IMG/VR virus record: IMGVR_UViG_3300028829_004116
Span: 1 to 64,000 of that record
Length of the DNA: 64,000 bases
From: a virus
Direction: 5' to 3' (one strand)
The notes beneath the pieces were generated by a model that did not search any database, was not told the origin of the DNA, and saw only the letters and a program-made list of their open reading frames with translations. How positions within the stretch are numbered: position 1 is the stretch's first letter; each line of letters starts with the position of its first letter. The position numbers were made by a program, and so were the translations under genes. Below, one piece after another: positions 55,957-63,645 of this stretch.

Positions 55957-56199
55957 TTATTTCTCCTTATAATTCGGATGATTTTTTGGCAATCTATGTA
56001 GTCTGCGGTCACACATATTTTGCATATATTGTGCCACACTTGCTACTGATTGTCCAAACCTTTTTTCCGCTACATCATCATTAGCGGGAACCATGTCATA
56101 CTTTACACGCTCAATTGCTTCAGCAATTACTGAAGAATCGAGAAGTGCTTGTAAGATTTCATATTCACCGTGGGTCACTGTCTTGATTCTCGACAACAT
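55957..56199 (-). CDS. Hypothetical helical protein (80 aa)
   Basis: ATG 56199 after GGGGTGAAA is preferred to GTG 56205. Helices around residues 12-32 and 44-60 are followed by a basic C-terminus with R-R-L-H-R. It overlaps the end of the upstream 56-residue gene by 35 bases. Unrecognised. Confidence 0.55.
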   Translation of the reverse strand: MLSRIKTVTHGEYEILQALLDSSVIAEAIERVKYDMVPANDDVAEKRFGQSVASVAQYMQNMCDRRLHRLPKNHPNYKEK

Positions 56200-56335
56200 T
56201 TTCACCCCATAGTGCGTGTGTAAATCCTAAAGTATAGTTGCGAATCAATGTAAGTTTTGCAACCAAAGCCTTTTGACTTGATTTGTTTGCCATGTCGATT
56301 GCTTCATCAATTTGTTTAATTAAATTATTCAGCAT
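56165..56335 (-). CDS. Small helical protein (56 aa)
   Basis: ATG 56335 follows a perfect GGTGATTGGA, which is also the end of the histone-fold gene. The first 40 residues are an amphipathic helix pair, followed by an acidic tail. It overlaps genes on both sides, the usual style in this operon. Confidence 0.55.
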   Translation of the reverse strand: MLNNLIKQIDEAIDMANKSSQKALVAKLTLIRNYTLGFTHALWGENVVENQDSDPR

Positions 56336-56627
56336 TCCAATCACCGAACTCTTCTTCAGTCATTTCTGTTTCTCTTGAAATTACTTCACCTGTATAGGCT
56401 TCTTCATCTATTTCATCCACACGATTATCCAACATTGTAAGGTATGCCAATCGAACATCTGTTGCTCGTAAGCGTGAATTATTACCACGCTTTTGTGCTT
56501 CATAGTTCGACAAGTTAACCAATGCTTCAATCAGTTGTTTCGCTCTTTCTTGAAATTCAATTGCCGCATCTTGTGTAACGCCACGCTTTCCTTTCCACAT
56601 TCTCATTATTTCTCTAATACTAACCAT
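56325..56627 (-). CDS. Histone-fold protein with acidic tail (100 aa)
   Basis: Residues 3-67 follow the archaeal histone pattern almost position for position. A first helix (S-I-R-E-I-M-R-M-W) leads into G-V-T-Q-D-A-A and a long central helix (residues about 20-47, ending Y-E-A-Q-K-R-G). Then comes R-L-R-A-T-D-V-R-L-A-Y, which corresponds to the T-I-K-A-E-D-I-E-L-A-V of HMfB. The last 33 residues are an acidic tail absent from ordinary archaeal histones. It may compact viral DNA, mimic host histone or serve as a DNA-like decoy. The match is by eye but strong. Confidence 0.7.
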   Translation of the reverse strand: MVSIREIMRMWKGKRGVTQDAAIEFQERAKQLIEALVNLSNYEAQKRGNNSRLRATDVRLAYLTMLDNRVDEIDEEAYTGEVISRETEMTEEEFGDWNAE

Positions 56628-57031
56628 TTTTTCAGTCCTCCTTCTTTATAAAAGTGTTTTGTTTCAGCAGTTTGGATATTAATACATATCCACATTGAAC
56701 CTATTAGACTACTGACCTCTAATACTTCCCAATTCTTTTTGAGAATGCCCAATGTTTTCATAATCATTCCGGAACCATAAATTGTATTATATTCCTTAGA
56801 AAGGATGGGCAAGTTATCATGCACATACTGTATAATATGCGGTTGTTGAATACTTGCCCAAACCTCTCCACTTATTTCAAAAAATCCTGTTCCATTACAT
56901 ACGATACATTTATTTCCCTCGCATACGGGACACTCAATTTCTCTATCACCAAATGTAGGAAACCTTACAACTCGAAGGCTTCTCGGTCTACTATCTTCGT
57001 CATTCTTTCCCCTTCTGTTGTTTTCTCCCAT
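56606..57031 (-). CDS. Zinc-binding protein with a C-x-x-C pair (141 aa)
   Basis: Residues 34-48 read C-P-V-C ... C-I-V-C-N-G-T-G, similar to one half of a DnaJ-type zinc centre. The N-terminus is basic; a beta/alpha domain fills the rest, with no other motif. It overlaps the JAMM gene by 67 bases and the histone-fold gene by 22, so it is translated with both. Could be an adaptor of the E1/JAMM pair; function unknown. Confidence 0.6.
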   Translation of the reverse strand: MGENNRRGKNDEDSRPRSLRVVRFPTFGDREIECPVCEGNKCIVCNGTGFFEISGEVWASIQQPHIIQYVHDNLPILSKEYNTIYGSGMIMKTLGILKKNWEVLEVSSLIGSMWICINIQTAETKHFYKEGGLKKWLVLEK

Positions 57032-57702
57032 ATCATGTGTTCTCCTTTTCCAATAACAATTGCTTCTTGATTAATAGGTCGCCAATTACGCAGGGTTCTA
57101 TTATCTGTTCCAGACCAAAAGGCATAACCAAAGGGATGAGTATGAATCCAACAACGGATAGGAATACTCATTCCTGTAACATTTACCCCGCCATAATCTA
57201 CATAACCCGGACTTCCACTATTCATAAATAGTTTTCCTTTACGGTCTACAATAACTGATACTTCAAGGCCCGGTAGAATACTGGTAGAAGCATTCCAAAT
57301 TGCATCTAAAAATCTACGGTCACGAGGAATATCTTCTCCTTTTCGCAATAAATGTCCCCAAACTTCATTAATTTCTTTTTGCCAGACTTCAGCAGGAATA
57401 TCTGTATGTTGAACATTTAGTGGGCCTTTTGGTTCTGTTCCACGGAAAAAGGAACTCATAGCCCCTCCTTCGTATTTAGGTTCAACTTTAGCACCGTAAG
57501 TTTGTAGGGTTTCTTGAACCCATTCGGTGTTATCTTCTTCACGAATTATTGCTACAACTTCATACCTTGAGTTGATAACTAATTCATCAATGTATTCCGC
57601 ATCGTTCTCAGGTTCCCAAGTTTCATAGAACAAGTCTATCATATCCTCGGTCACTTCTTCTTCATGTCCAATTATTTCTTCTCTTACTATTTTATCACTC
57701 AT
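56965..57702 (-). CDS. JAMM/MPN+ metalloprotease (245 aa)
   Basis: The catalytic signature H187-T-H189-P-F-G with S197 and D200 is exactly H-x-H-x(7)-S-x(2)-D, with E147 the likely upstream acid. The N-terminal ~95 residues are an extra alpha/beta domain ending near G79-G80. ATG 57702 overlaps the E1-like stop as ATGA. JAMM enzymes cut isopeptide or peptide bonds after ubiquitin-like Gly-Gly ends. The pairing with an E1-like gene points to a small-modifier or sulfur-carrier system; the substrate is not identified. Confidence 0.85.
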   Translation of the reverse strand: MSDKIVREEIIGHEEEVTEDMIDLFYETWEPENDAEYIDELVINSRYEVVAIIREEDNTEWVQETLQTYGAKVEPKYEGGAMSSFFRGTEPKGPLNVQHTDIPAEVWQKEINEVWGHLLRKGEDIPRDRRFLDAIWNASTSILPGLEVSVIVDRKGKLFMNSGSPGYVDYGGVNVTGMSIPIRCWIHTHPFGYAFWSGTDNRTLRNWRPINQEAIVIGKGEHMIWEKTTEGERMTKIVDREAFEL

Positions 57703-58277
57703 GCGCTCACCACAATATGTTTTGGAGTATAATCTCCAGCAAAGAATCTTTGAACCCATTGTGCGCCATAACCTGCAACCGCTACATGAGTAAAGTGGAC
57801 TCCTTGATTACTTTTATCCCAATTATCACCTTGACATGAAAAAGAACCTTCCGGTCCTGCTGTTAATGTCGAGTAAAGTTTCGGGTCTTCATCCGAACTT
57901 ACAAGCAAACCGGCTCGACCCTGCGCTCTCAAATCAAGCCATCTAATGCCTGATTTATAAAGCATCTTTCGCACATCTAAGTTATCAGCACAACATATAA
58001 CTAAGTCATACCCTTCAATTTGAGAAGGTGTAAGAACCTTATATGGTTGAGATTTAAAGACAAATCTTTGTGATAGTGCTTCTGCTTTATTCAAGCCAAC
58101 ATCATCAGCATCAAAGTTTTGATAACTTAGGTTTTTCATTTCAACAACATCAGGGTCATACACTGTAATGTCGTATAACCTCGTAGTTGTAATCATTCTA
58201 TTTGGTCTATCTAATAGTGAAATCAAGTAAGACCCAATTCCACCGCATCCAATAATCATTATTTTATTTTTCTTCAT
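57699..58277 (-). CDS. E1/ThiF/MoeB-like adenylating enzyme (192 aa)
   Basis: The nucleotide-binding loop is G10-C-G-G-I-G15. D41-P-D43 follows with N49 and Q53 (E-M-K-N-L-S-Y-Q), K64, and D98. These match the ThiF/E1 adenylation fold. C148 in F-S-C-Q-G-D is a candidate catalytic Cys. It lacks E2-like and UFD domains. Downstream is the JAMM protease, upstream is TFB, all with ATGA overlaps. Such E1-JAMM pairs occur in tailed viruses and in CBASS-type defence; here it may act on a host or viral modifier. Confidence 0.85.
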   Translation of the reverse strand: MKKNKIMIIGCGGIGSYLISLLDRPNRMITTTRLYDITVYDPDVVEMKNLSYQNFDADDVGLNKAEALSQRFVFKSQPYKVLTPSQIEGYDLVICCADNLDVRKMLYKSGIRWLDLRAQGRAGLLVSSDEDPKLYSTLTAGPEGSFSCQGDNWDKSNQGVHFTHVAVAGYGAQWVQRFFAGDYTPKHIVVSA

Positions 58278-58876
58278 ACATATTTCCCCATTTTTTTTAC
58301 ATGTCGCCATACGGTATTTTCACTTACATGAAACATTCTTGCTACCTTACCGTATGACAAGTCGGTAGCCAAATATATACAGGACATGAGAACTTCTTTC
58401 GTTATTTTCATGTCATCAGATACATAGGTAATTAATTTCTTCGCATTCAAATTATGTGTATCACAGAACTCATGCGCCTCTTCAACTGAATAAACTAAGT
58501 CTATGTTGAAAATGTTCTGTAATCTTTTAACAACGGTTTTAGCCCTGCGTGTTTTAACCCCCATGAAGCCGCCCAACTTTGCTAAATTGAGCGACTTGTT
58601 GTTAAGGAACACTACTGCTACTGATAGTTCCGACATAGTATAATTACCCTTGAGTAAGGCAACATAAGATGAGCGAAACATTTTTTTAATTTCTTCTGTT
58701 TTTTCTATTCCAAATTCACTACAAATTAGAGATAATTCTACTAAGTTTCTATCCACTTTAACGGAATTATTTATCTCCATAATTCTCGAAACATTAATAA
58801 AATTACAAGCCTCGCATACATAGAGGTTTATCTCCTTGTCGAATTTATTTCTACCGGAACAATATAGACAAGGCAT
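58274..58876 (-). CDS. Transcription factor B (TFIIB-like)
   Basis: A zinc ribbon with C3-x-x-C6 and C21-x-x-C24 at the N-terminus is followed by two helical repeats. The second ends in a helix-turn-helix (S-Y-G-K-V-A-R-M-F-H-V-S-E-N-T-V-W-R-H) like the BRE-reading helix of TFB. At 200 residues it is shorter than host TFBs (about 300), so one cyclin fold is reduced. It could redirect host RNA polymerase to viral promoters such as the one at 8386. Confidence 0.75.
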   Translation of the reverse strand: MPCLYCSGRNKFDKEINLYVCEACNFINVSRIMEINNSVKVDRNLVELSLICSEFGIEKTEEIKKMFRSSYVALLKGNYTMSELSVAVVFLNNKSLNLAKLGGFMGVKTRRAKTVVKRLQNIFNIDLVYSVEEAHEFCDTHNLNAKKLITYVSDDMKITKEVLMSCIYLATDLSYGKVARMFHVSENTVWRHVKKMGKYV

Positions 58877-60137
58877 CCCAATCGACTCTATTTTTTATTT
58901 TGTATCTTTCATATCCTCTTAGGGTTGAAACTTGGGAAAAGGTATGAACATCGTTTAACAATGCCATAGACCTTGCCGCAAATTGGTCTCCAATTGAAAT
59001 ACCTGTATGTGCTTGGTCGATACATATTGGTCCGAAAAGATAGTATTTTTTACCGGATTTTTTATCTGACCACAGTTGGTCTGCCCTAACATTAGGTAGT
59101 CCAGTATCACTATTCGCCTCATACACAGGTGTACCGTTTTGTTTTGTTATTTTAAAATTACTTATACAAAACACAGCGTATGTAGAAACATCTTGTCTTC
59201 CTGCCTTATAGCCTCTATCGACTACCAACCAATCTAAGTTCTTTCCCCTAACTGCCATGCTTTGTTTTTCAACTTTATCAATAATCATAGCCTTTTCGAA
59301 GATTTTACCCTTGAACCTTTCTGTGAGGTCTTTGAATAATTCCATGCTTCTTTTTTCGACAAGTGAAGACTTGCGATTTTGTTCCAAGAACGCATATACT
59401 ACTTGTATTTCGCTTTTGGATAAGAACTCTTCACGGGATAAGTAATATAGTTCTTCGGGACTTACACCTAAGAATTTGTTTTTATTCCCTCTACATGAAT
59501 TAATAAAAGACTTGATTTGAGTGTCTTTAAATTCCACCCACACGCCTTCATAAAGTTCAATTGCAGAATGTTCCTTTCCAGTTTTTTCTAAATTGAGAAG
59601 GGTGGTAATTTTATTATTATTATTATCAAAAAATGTGTATTCAATTTTGTTAACAATTGCTGAAGAGATTTTCGGGTCTGTTTCAATAATCATATCTACG
59701 AATTTACTAAACTTTTTCTCATCTTTACTGATAGCAAGTTTCATTAAAATACCGGGAACACAAGAATTAAGGCGGGTTTTAGTTAATTTATTACCGTTCA
59801 AATAGTATTTACCTTCATAGTGTTGAAAGATAACCTTGCCATATGCACTAAAAAATGCAAAGGTTTCTTGTCTTTTAAAGCAATTATTTAACAGTTTAAC
59901 GACGGTTCTGGCAAAATAATTTATAGTTTGGTCGTTTCCTTCCCTAACCGAATGGTCGTTAACACCCCGGTTTCTATAATATCTATATCCCCGATATTCC
60001 GTATGGGTAGAAACCGTAGAAATAAAGGTCGTCAGTTGTCTTTGTCTTGCAGTAATTGTAACACTGAAAGTTTGACCGCCCCCAGCCTTTACCCTTTTAA
60101 TTAATTTTGTTACGCTTTTAATTCCTTCTTCATTCAT
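58851..60137 (-). CDS. Unknown early protein (428 aa)
   Basis: ATG 60137 after GAGGAAT is preferred to an ATG at 60188 inside the upstream gene. The N-terminal half is basic (K-R-V-K-A-G-G-G-Q, many Tyr/Arg). The C-terminal 150 residues contain a compact beta-rich part (L-D-W-L-V-V-D-R-G-Y-K, Y-L-F-G-P-I-C-I-D-Q-A-H). I recognise no family. It overlaps TFB by 26 bases, so it may share a regulatory role. Confidence 0.7.
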   Translation of the reverse strand: MNEEGIKSVTKLIKRVKAGGGQTFSVTITARQRQLTTFISTVSTHTEYRGYRYYRNRGVNDHSVREGNDQTINYFARTVVKLLNNCFKRQETFAFFSAYGKVIFQHYEGKYYLNGNKLTKTRLNSCVPGILMKLAISKDEKKFSKFVDMIIETDPKISSAIVNKIEYTFFDNNNNKITTLLNLEKTGKEHSAIELYEGVWVEFKDTQIKSFINSCRGNKNKFLGVSPEELYYLSREEFLSKSEIQVVYAFLEQNRKSSLVEKRSMELFKDLTERFKGKIFEKAMIIDKVEKQSMAVRGKNLDWLVVDRGYKAGRQDVSTYAVFCISNFKITKQNGTPVYEANSDTGLPNVRADQLWSDKKSGKKYYLFGPICIDQAHTGISIGDQFAARSMALLNDVHTFSQVSTLRGYERYKIKNRVDWDALSILFR

Positions 60138-60369
60138 ATTCCTCATCCGCCTGTGCAAATCTAATTTGTTCTCGCAAGTAGCCATCACATAATTCTGTTA
60201 ACTTATCCTGCATTTGTTGTGCCATCCCCGGAATTGCATTTCTCATCAACCCCAACCAAACTCGGTGATGTTGGTTAATATATAATATTGGGTGTAGGCC
60301 ACCTTCATCCATAGTAATAGTCAAGGGTGGTAGTTCCATATCATCAACAATGTGAAATTCGATTCTCAT
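60130..60369 (-). CDS. Small hypothetical protein (79 aa)
   Basis: Starts in an ATGA overlap with its upstream neighbour and overlaps the next gene by 8 bases. N-terminal strands (I-E-F-H-I-V-D-D, L-T-I-T-M-D) are followed by a long helix and an acidic end. Unrecognised. Confidence 0.6.
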   Translation of the reverse strand: MRIEFHIVDDMELPPLTITMDEGGLHPILYINQHHRVWLGLMRNAIPGMAQQMQDKLTELCDGYLREQIRFAQADEEYE

Positions 60370-60566
60370 TGTTTATCCCCCAAGTCTTTTAGATATTCCA
60401 AGTGTGGCTTTTTCAGCGTTTGTCTACTTACCATCACATGAGGAAATTGCGTGTAAAGAACAGGCAATACCTCAAGTAATTTCTTTTCTTCTTCATATGT
60501 CTTAGTCCAAACCGAACCATTCGATTTGAAACTCGTCACTCTAAAAATTATATTTTCTTTCTCCAT
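60366..60566 (-). CDS. Small hypothetical protein (66 aa)
   Basis: GGAGATGAAAAAAT precedes the ATG. The alpha/beta sequence has strands (I-I-F-R-V-T-S-F) then a helix and a Lys-rich C-terminus. Coupled to both neighbours by overlap. Unrecognised. Confidence 0.6.
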   Translation of the reverse strand: MEKENIIFRVTSFKSNGSVWTKTYEEEKKLLEVLPVLYTQFPHVMVSRQTLKKPHLEYLKDLGDKQ

Positions 60567-60778
60567 ATTTTTTCATCTCCTTTACTTATACATTCATAAA
60601 TTGGGTTATTTTTTAGATACATGGCTACCTCCTGTGTTGTAGGTATTATTCTTCTTATTCGCCCGCCATGTGTGGGCAAATCAATTACTGCTGATATAAT
60701 TTGTTTATTGCTACGAGGTTCCCCATCCTCCATAACAGTATCAATTGGTATCAGTGCGTGTTTCTTTTTAAATTTCAC
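60548..60778 (-). CDS. Small hypothetical protein, GTG start (76 aa)
   Basis: GTG 60778 has GGTGGAGTC directly upstream and overlaps the end of the reductase gene by 11 bases; the ATG at 60829 would lie deep in that gene without a site. Beta-rich N-terminal half, helix, then a basic C-terminus with two Trp/Lys clusters. Unrecognised. Confidence 0.55.
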   Translation of the reverse strand: MKFKKKHALIPIDTVMEDGEPRSNKQIISAVIDLPTHGGRIRRIIPTTQEVAMYLKNNPIYECISKGDEKIWRKKI

Positions 60779-62645
60779 AGACTCCACCTGCACAAGCAAT
60801 TTCTCCCTTGAGGTCTGTATTGTCCTCAAGTTCAGTTATTTGTGTGAGGTCTACCTTATTCAAGGTTCCTACGAGTTCGTTGTATTGTTCTTCTGTGATT
60901 GTTTCAAATGGTGCTTGTTTGTATGAACCACCGTCATAAGGTAGTACGGAAAGACCGTTATAGTATTCACGGTTATTCCACATCCATTCTCCAACAAAAT
61001 CCCATTCTACATCCTTTAATGAAACGGTTGCAGAAACATTGTGGGTGTTAATGCCATCAACATGACCATTACGAACCCAAGTCTTTGAAAACAAACGGAT
61101 TCTTTCAAGGAGTGAAAGTGCTGACTCTTTACGAGTTGTAGAACCTTCGGGTGCTTTTTGAGGAATACTAATTACTGCCGTATCATGTGGCGAGAAGTAT
61201 TCATCTTCAACAAGTTGAGGGTGTTCATTAACAAGGTATGAGTAAATTGCCTCATTCTTTCCAACACGAATGCGTCTAATGTAGAAGTCATCGTGCCATG
61301 CGTGGATTCCGGAAGAAGTTCCTAAAACCAAACTGGTAGTTCCAGCAGGTTTGATACAGGTCAACCTACTCGCAGGTTTTATTCCAATTTTTTCTGCATA
61401 TATTCTATTAGTTTGCTTGATAACTTCTGTCCCATAATTCAATAAAGTTTCAGGATTTACCCCAAGTTTTTCATAAGTATTTGAGGCAATTCCCGTCATA
61501 CTTACACCTAAAAGTGCATCTTTTTCTGTTGCCTTTTTCCAACAATCTCGCAAATAATGGAAGTCAGAATAACCAGCCTGAAGAGTTCCTAATAATGCCG
61601 CTGCTTCGCATCGCCCATAGAAATCTAATTCCGAATCTACCGATGAAGCGTTAATTTCTGTAAGATTACAGAACTGATATGGTCTCAAAGCAATCTCGCA
61701 ACACGGGTTTGTTCCCCAATCTTTGTCATTACTAAAGTAAATACCCGGTTCTCCTGCTCCAGATTCCTGAATTCGTTTCCACAGTCCCAAAAAGAACGGT
61801 TTTGTTACACGATTTCTAATTAAAACTGCTGAATTATTTGCTCTCCCACGCTGAGGATTTTGTTCCCACCATGTTCCACTTTTACATGAAATCATATCTT
61901 TATCGTCAGCACTAAATAATGAAATTAATGCGGCTCTACGAATACCACCTGCAAGAACTGAGTCTGCAATATGACACATCATGTCGTGAACTTCGATAGG
62001 TTTTAGTGAATAACCATCAGGTTTTCCTAATAAAAGATTCTCAATCTTAACTAAACATTCCCGCAAAGGTGCAGGGCCGGGAGCCTTTCCACCACTTGTG
62101 ACTAATAGAGAACCCTTGACTCTAATATCCGAGTAATCAAATACGGGTGTGCTTAGATTTTGTCCCATGTAAGCCTTTAGTAGAATCTTAACTGCGTCTG
62201 CCCACCCTTCGATAGAGTCGCTAACTAAATATCGTCGCTTCTTATCAGGACTTGGTTTACGGATTAAAGGCAATCTTTCAACATGGTGTCTTTGGACAGA
62301 ATATCCAACTCCAGTTCCACCAAGAAGTAGAAACATTGCTTCGGAAAAACATTCCAAAGAATCAACAGGCATATATGCACAATTATAGATTCGATTCGGT
62401 GAAATTTCAATTGACTTTCCACCAAATTGTAGGCTACGCATTGAAGGCAAAACTTTCTTCTTCAACACATAATTTTCATACAACTTTCGTATATCTCCCT
62501 CAAGTTGAGGGTAATGTTGAATGTGCATATTCATGTTTCGTTCACACAGTTCATCCCATGTTTCTCTTCGTAATTTGTCCTTTTGATACTTGGCATACTT
62601 CATATGTACGGTAATATCGCTCAAAATGTCTGTTTCTTTGTTCAT
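60768..62645 (-). CDS. nrdJ: Adenosylcobalamin-dependent (class II) ribonucleotide reductase
   Basis: Catalytic residues line up with the monomeric class II enzymes: C89 in N-C-A-Y (first redox Cys), N313, C315 (thiyl Cys) and E317 in N-P-C-C-E-I, C326 eleven residues after the thiyl Cys (second redox Cys), and the C-terminal pair C618/C623. No class I small subunit or class III activase is present. It makes dNTPs without oxygen dependence but needs host B12. It starts in an ATGA overlap with the upstream gene. Confidence 0.93.
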   Translation of the reverse strand: MNKETDILSDITVHMKYAKYQKDKLRRETWDELCERNMNMHIQHYPQLEGDIRKLYENYVLKKKVLPSMRSLQFGGKSIEISPNRIYNCAYMPVDSLECFSEAMFLLLGGTGVGYSVQRHHVERLPLIRKPSPDKKRRYLVSDSIEGWADAVKILLKAYMGQNLSTPVFDYSDIRVKGSLLVTSGGKAPGPAPLRECLVKIENLLLGKPDGYSLKPIEVHDMMCHIADSVLAGGIRRAALISLFSADDKDMISCKSGTWWEQNPQRGRANNSAVLIRNRVTKPFFLGLWKRIQESGAGEPGIYFSNDKDWGTNPCCEIALRPYQFCNLTEINASSVDSELDFYGRCEAAALLGTLQAGYSDFHYLRDCWKKATEKDALLGVSMTGIASNTYEKLGVNPETLLNYGTEVIKQTNRIYAEKIGIKPASRLTCIKPAGTTSLVLGTSSGIHAWHDDFYIRRIRVGKNEAIYSYLVNEHPQLVEDEYFSPHDTAVISIPQKAPEGSTTRKESALSLLERIRLFSKTWVRNGHVDGINTHNVSATVSLKDVEWDFVGEWMWNNREYYNGLSVLPYDGGSYKQAPFETITEEQYNELVGTLNKVDLTQITELEDNTDLKGEIACAGGVCEI

Positions 62646-62959
62646 GCTTTTTCACTCCTTTCTTCTACTTTATCAACCTTTACTTGCCAGATTTTGACAA
62701 CTCTTTTTACCCCCAAACCACTGTTCGTTGATTCTTCTCCAACGGCTTCAAAGGGACCCTTAGATAATACATTTACGAGTGCGTTAATCTGCAATCCGTG
62801 TTTAGTATTATCGTTTAACCAGTAGTAAATATCGAGAGTATTTGCTTGACCTCCGGCCATAGATAAATACTCAGTAATCCACTGAATAAACTTTTTATGT
62901 TTGTTATTACCAACAGCGGGTGCTGGTCTTTCATGTAATTTTATTCTTCTATTATTCAT
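62642..62959 (-). CDS. Small winged-helix-like protein (105 aa)
   Basis: ATG 62959 follows a perfect GAGGTGATTAAA; the longer frame to 63019 would run into the tRNA-Leu gene and is rejected. The sequence has a helix-helix-strand pattern (F-I-Q-W-I-T-E-Y-L, D-I-Y-Y-W-L-N-D, N-A-L-V-N-V-L-S) with a C-terminal beta hairpin, consistent with a winged helix. It may regulate the reductase operon; inference. Confidence 0.6.
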   Translation of the reverse strand: MNNRRIKLHERPAPAVGNNKHKKFIQWITEYLSMAGGQANTLDIYYWLNDNTKHGLQINALVNVLSKGPFEAVGEESTNSGLGVKRVVKIWQVKVDKVEERSEKA

Positions 62960-62980
62960 TTTAATCACCTCAATAATAAG

Positions 62981-63064
62981 TGGCGGGGGTGGGATTCGAA
63001 CCCACGAAGCAATACGCACCGGAATTTAAGCCCGGCCCCTTTGACCGTACTTGGGAACCCCGCC
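62981..63064 (-). tRNA. tRNA-Leu (anticodon UAA)
   Basis: The 7-bp acceptor stem is GGCGGGG/CCCCGCC, the T arm GTGGG-TTCGAAT-CCCAC. The anticodon stem CCGGG/TCCGG holds loop CTTAAAT, and a long variable arm (GCG/TGC) is typical of class II leucine tRNA. The discriminator is A and CCA is not encoded. It reads TTA, a leucine codon that is visibly abundant in this genome. Confidence 0.9.
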
Positions 63065-63076
63065 CTTATTATTTAT

Positions 63077-63370
63077 TTATTCTTCACCCTCTTCAACTTT
63101 AGGGTGACAGTTACATTCGCAAGAATCTTCACAAACTCTTACAGGTGCTTTACCAACAGCAAGGCGGTAGCATCCAAAATCCATTCGTTGAAACTTTTTA
63201 CAGCCTCCACCATTTTCACATTGATAACGGAAAACAGGGGCATCTGGCTTTGAGCAAGCACAAAGTTGTCGCTCGCAATCTGCCCACGGTTTTTTTAATT
63301 CTAATCTCGTACCATTAACTGTCAGCACATTCTTCTTGTCTTTACTTACAAATCTTTCATAATTCATCAT
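63077..63370 (-). CDS. Cys-rich zinc-binding protein (97 aa)
   Basis: ATG 63370 after GGAGG is preferred to ATG 63385. About a dozen Cys occur between residues 31 and 88, including C-A-C, G-G-G-C and C-x-C-N-C-H, enough for several zinc or Fe-S sites. An acidic tail follows. No family is recognised. It lies between two tRNA genes in the leftward operon. Confidence 0.6.
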   Translation of the reverse strand: MMNYERFVSKDKKNVLTVNGTRLELKKPWADCERQLCACSKPDAPVFRYQCENGGGCKKFQRMDFGCYRLAVGKAPVRVCEDSCECNCHPKVEEGEE

Positions 63371-63549
63371 ATTATATTCCTCCATATTATTTGGTTATCC
63401 TTTTTAATGGCGATAACTTTCCATTCTGTTGCATAAATTTGGTTGGTATTATTATCAACCTGCAAGTTACAACACTTACATATTCTATATCCCCGTAGGG
63501 TTTCTTTCAGTATTAATACTGTATCGCAGTTAAAACATTTTATCATCAT
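63367..63549 (-). CDS. Small zinc-ribbon protein (60 aa)
   Basis: GAGGTAATTAAA precedes the ATG. C5-x-x-C8 and C24-x-x-C27 form a zinc ribbon in the N-terminal half. The C-terminal half is beta-rich (W-K-V-I-A-I, I-I-W). It overlaps the next gene by 4 bases. Possibly a transcription-associated ribbon; the function is not determined. Confidence 0.6.
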   Translation of the reverse strand: MMIKCFNCDTVLILKETLRGYRICKCCNLQVDNNTNQIYATEWKVIAIKKDNQIIWRNII

Positions 63550-63568
63550 TTTAATTACCTCGAATAGG

Positions 63569-63643
63569 TGGACAATACCGGATTTGAACCGGTGGTCGCT
63601 CGGTTATGAGCCGAGTGCATTAACCATACTATGCTAATTGTCC
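63569..63643 (-). tRNA. tRNA-Met (anticodon CAU)
   Basis: Acceptor GGACAAT/ATTGTCC, anticodon stem CTCGG/CCGAG with loop CTCATAA, and T arm ACCGG-TTCAAAT-CCGGT all pair. The anticodon is CAU; it may be elongator methionine or, if the C is modified, an isoleucine tRNA for ATA. ATA is a frequent codon here, so the second reading deserves a check. CCA is not encoded. Confidence 0.88.
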
Positions 63644-63645
63644 AT

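Noticed and set aside
62960-63019. Longer N-terminus for the winged-helix-like gene starting at 63019
   Set aside because: It would translate through the 3' end of tRNA-Leu, while ATG 62959 has a perfect ribosome-binding site.
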